Of a DNA stretch of 12,709 nt, positions 12,642-12,709 are shown in pieces; positions within the stretch are counted from its first letter, which is position 1; every line of letters begins with the position of its first letter. The notes below the pieces were generated by a model. That model was given only the letters and a program-made list of their open reading frames with translations, had not been told where the DNA came from and made no database searches. The position numbers were made by a program, and so were the translations under genes. Source of the stretch: an uncultured Bacteroidales bacterium (GTDB taxonomy: Bacteria; Bacteroidota; Bacteroidia; Bacteroidales; Bacteroidaceae); contig CALCYA010000095.1 of assembly GCA_937906165.1 (NCBI GenBank), positions 1 to 12,709 of the forward strand, read 5' to 3'.

Positions 12642-12709
12642 AACACATCAGAGCCAAAACACAAAAAGCTGCTCCCCTTGTTTGTAATCAAGGGTTGAGC
12701 TCCGCAAAG
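12642..12709. repeat. Hairpin repeat B2, cut by the window end
   Basis: The 5' flank AACACATCAGAGCCAAAAC resembles that of B3. The following 45 nt (12665-12709) are identical to B1, including CCCTTG/CAAGGG. The second hairpin and the 3' flank lie beyond the window. The rest of the 308-nt region from 12402 holds only the promoter and dyad noted above and AT-rich sequence. Confidence 0.7.

Overview
The window looks like a chromosomal segment of a Bacteroidales (Bacteroidota) genome, probably Bacteroides/Prevotella-like. The evidence is the recurrent promoter motif TAnnTTTG upstream of genes (with a TTTG box 18-19 bp further up in two cases), starts without Shine-Dalgarno sequences, and the mix of gene families. 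Genus cannot be fixed from the sequence alone.

Layout. 1-496: intergenic, with a small basic ORF on the minus strand, two hairpin repeats and the terminator of the next gene. 497-1999 (-): glutamine synthetase of the GSI fold. It diverges, from closely packed promoters, from a 107-aa protein of unknown function with a Cys/His-rich tail (2114-2437, +). 2523-3446 (-): EamA/DMT-type transporter, divergent from a histidine phosphatase (3574-4074, +). 4354-5559 (+): endonuclease III (nth) and a NUDIX hydrolase, 6 nt apart and likely one operon. 5955-7205 (+): phosphoglycerate kinase (pgk) with a very strong terminator. 7729-9924 (+): a 731-aa cytosolic protein with five C-terminal TPRs. 10789-12401 (-): a two-gene operon encoding two exported proteins, one of unknown family and one with MORN repeats. 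It has a good promoter upstream and an intrinsic terminator downstream.

The core genes (nth, nudix, pgk, glutamine synthetase) are ordinary housekeeping functions. The unusual content is between and around them. Nearly every gap from 200 to 864 bases is filled with interspersed hairpin repeats of at least three families. One family keeps a constant order (long hairpin, short hairpin, terminal GAGGAGT-like end, often as inverted pairs) while its stem sequences change in a compensating way. Another is the TGTCAT...ATGACA palindrome family.

The two places most worth a second look are these. (1) The 3' end of the TPR gene: base composition drops from about 61% to 38% GC inside the fifth TPR, and a copy of that TPR's first helix lies about 265 bp downstream, beyond a structured hairpin. 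(2) The AT-richer module at 10089-12709, bracketed by an identical 45-nt repeat at both ends. It holds a Cys-rich reading frame that begins ATG-TAG and the exported MORN operon. No complete, clearly novel defence or mobile system is visible; the candidates are listed with their limits.
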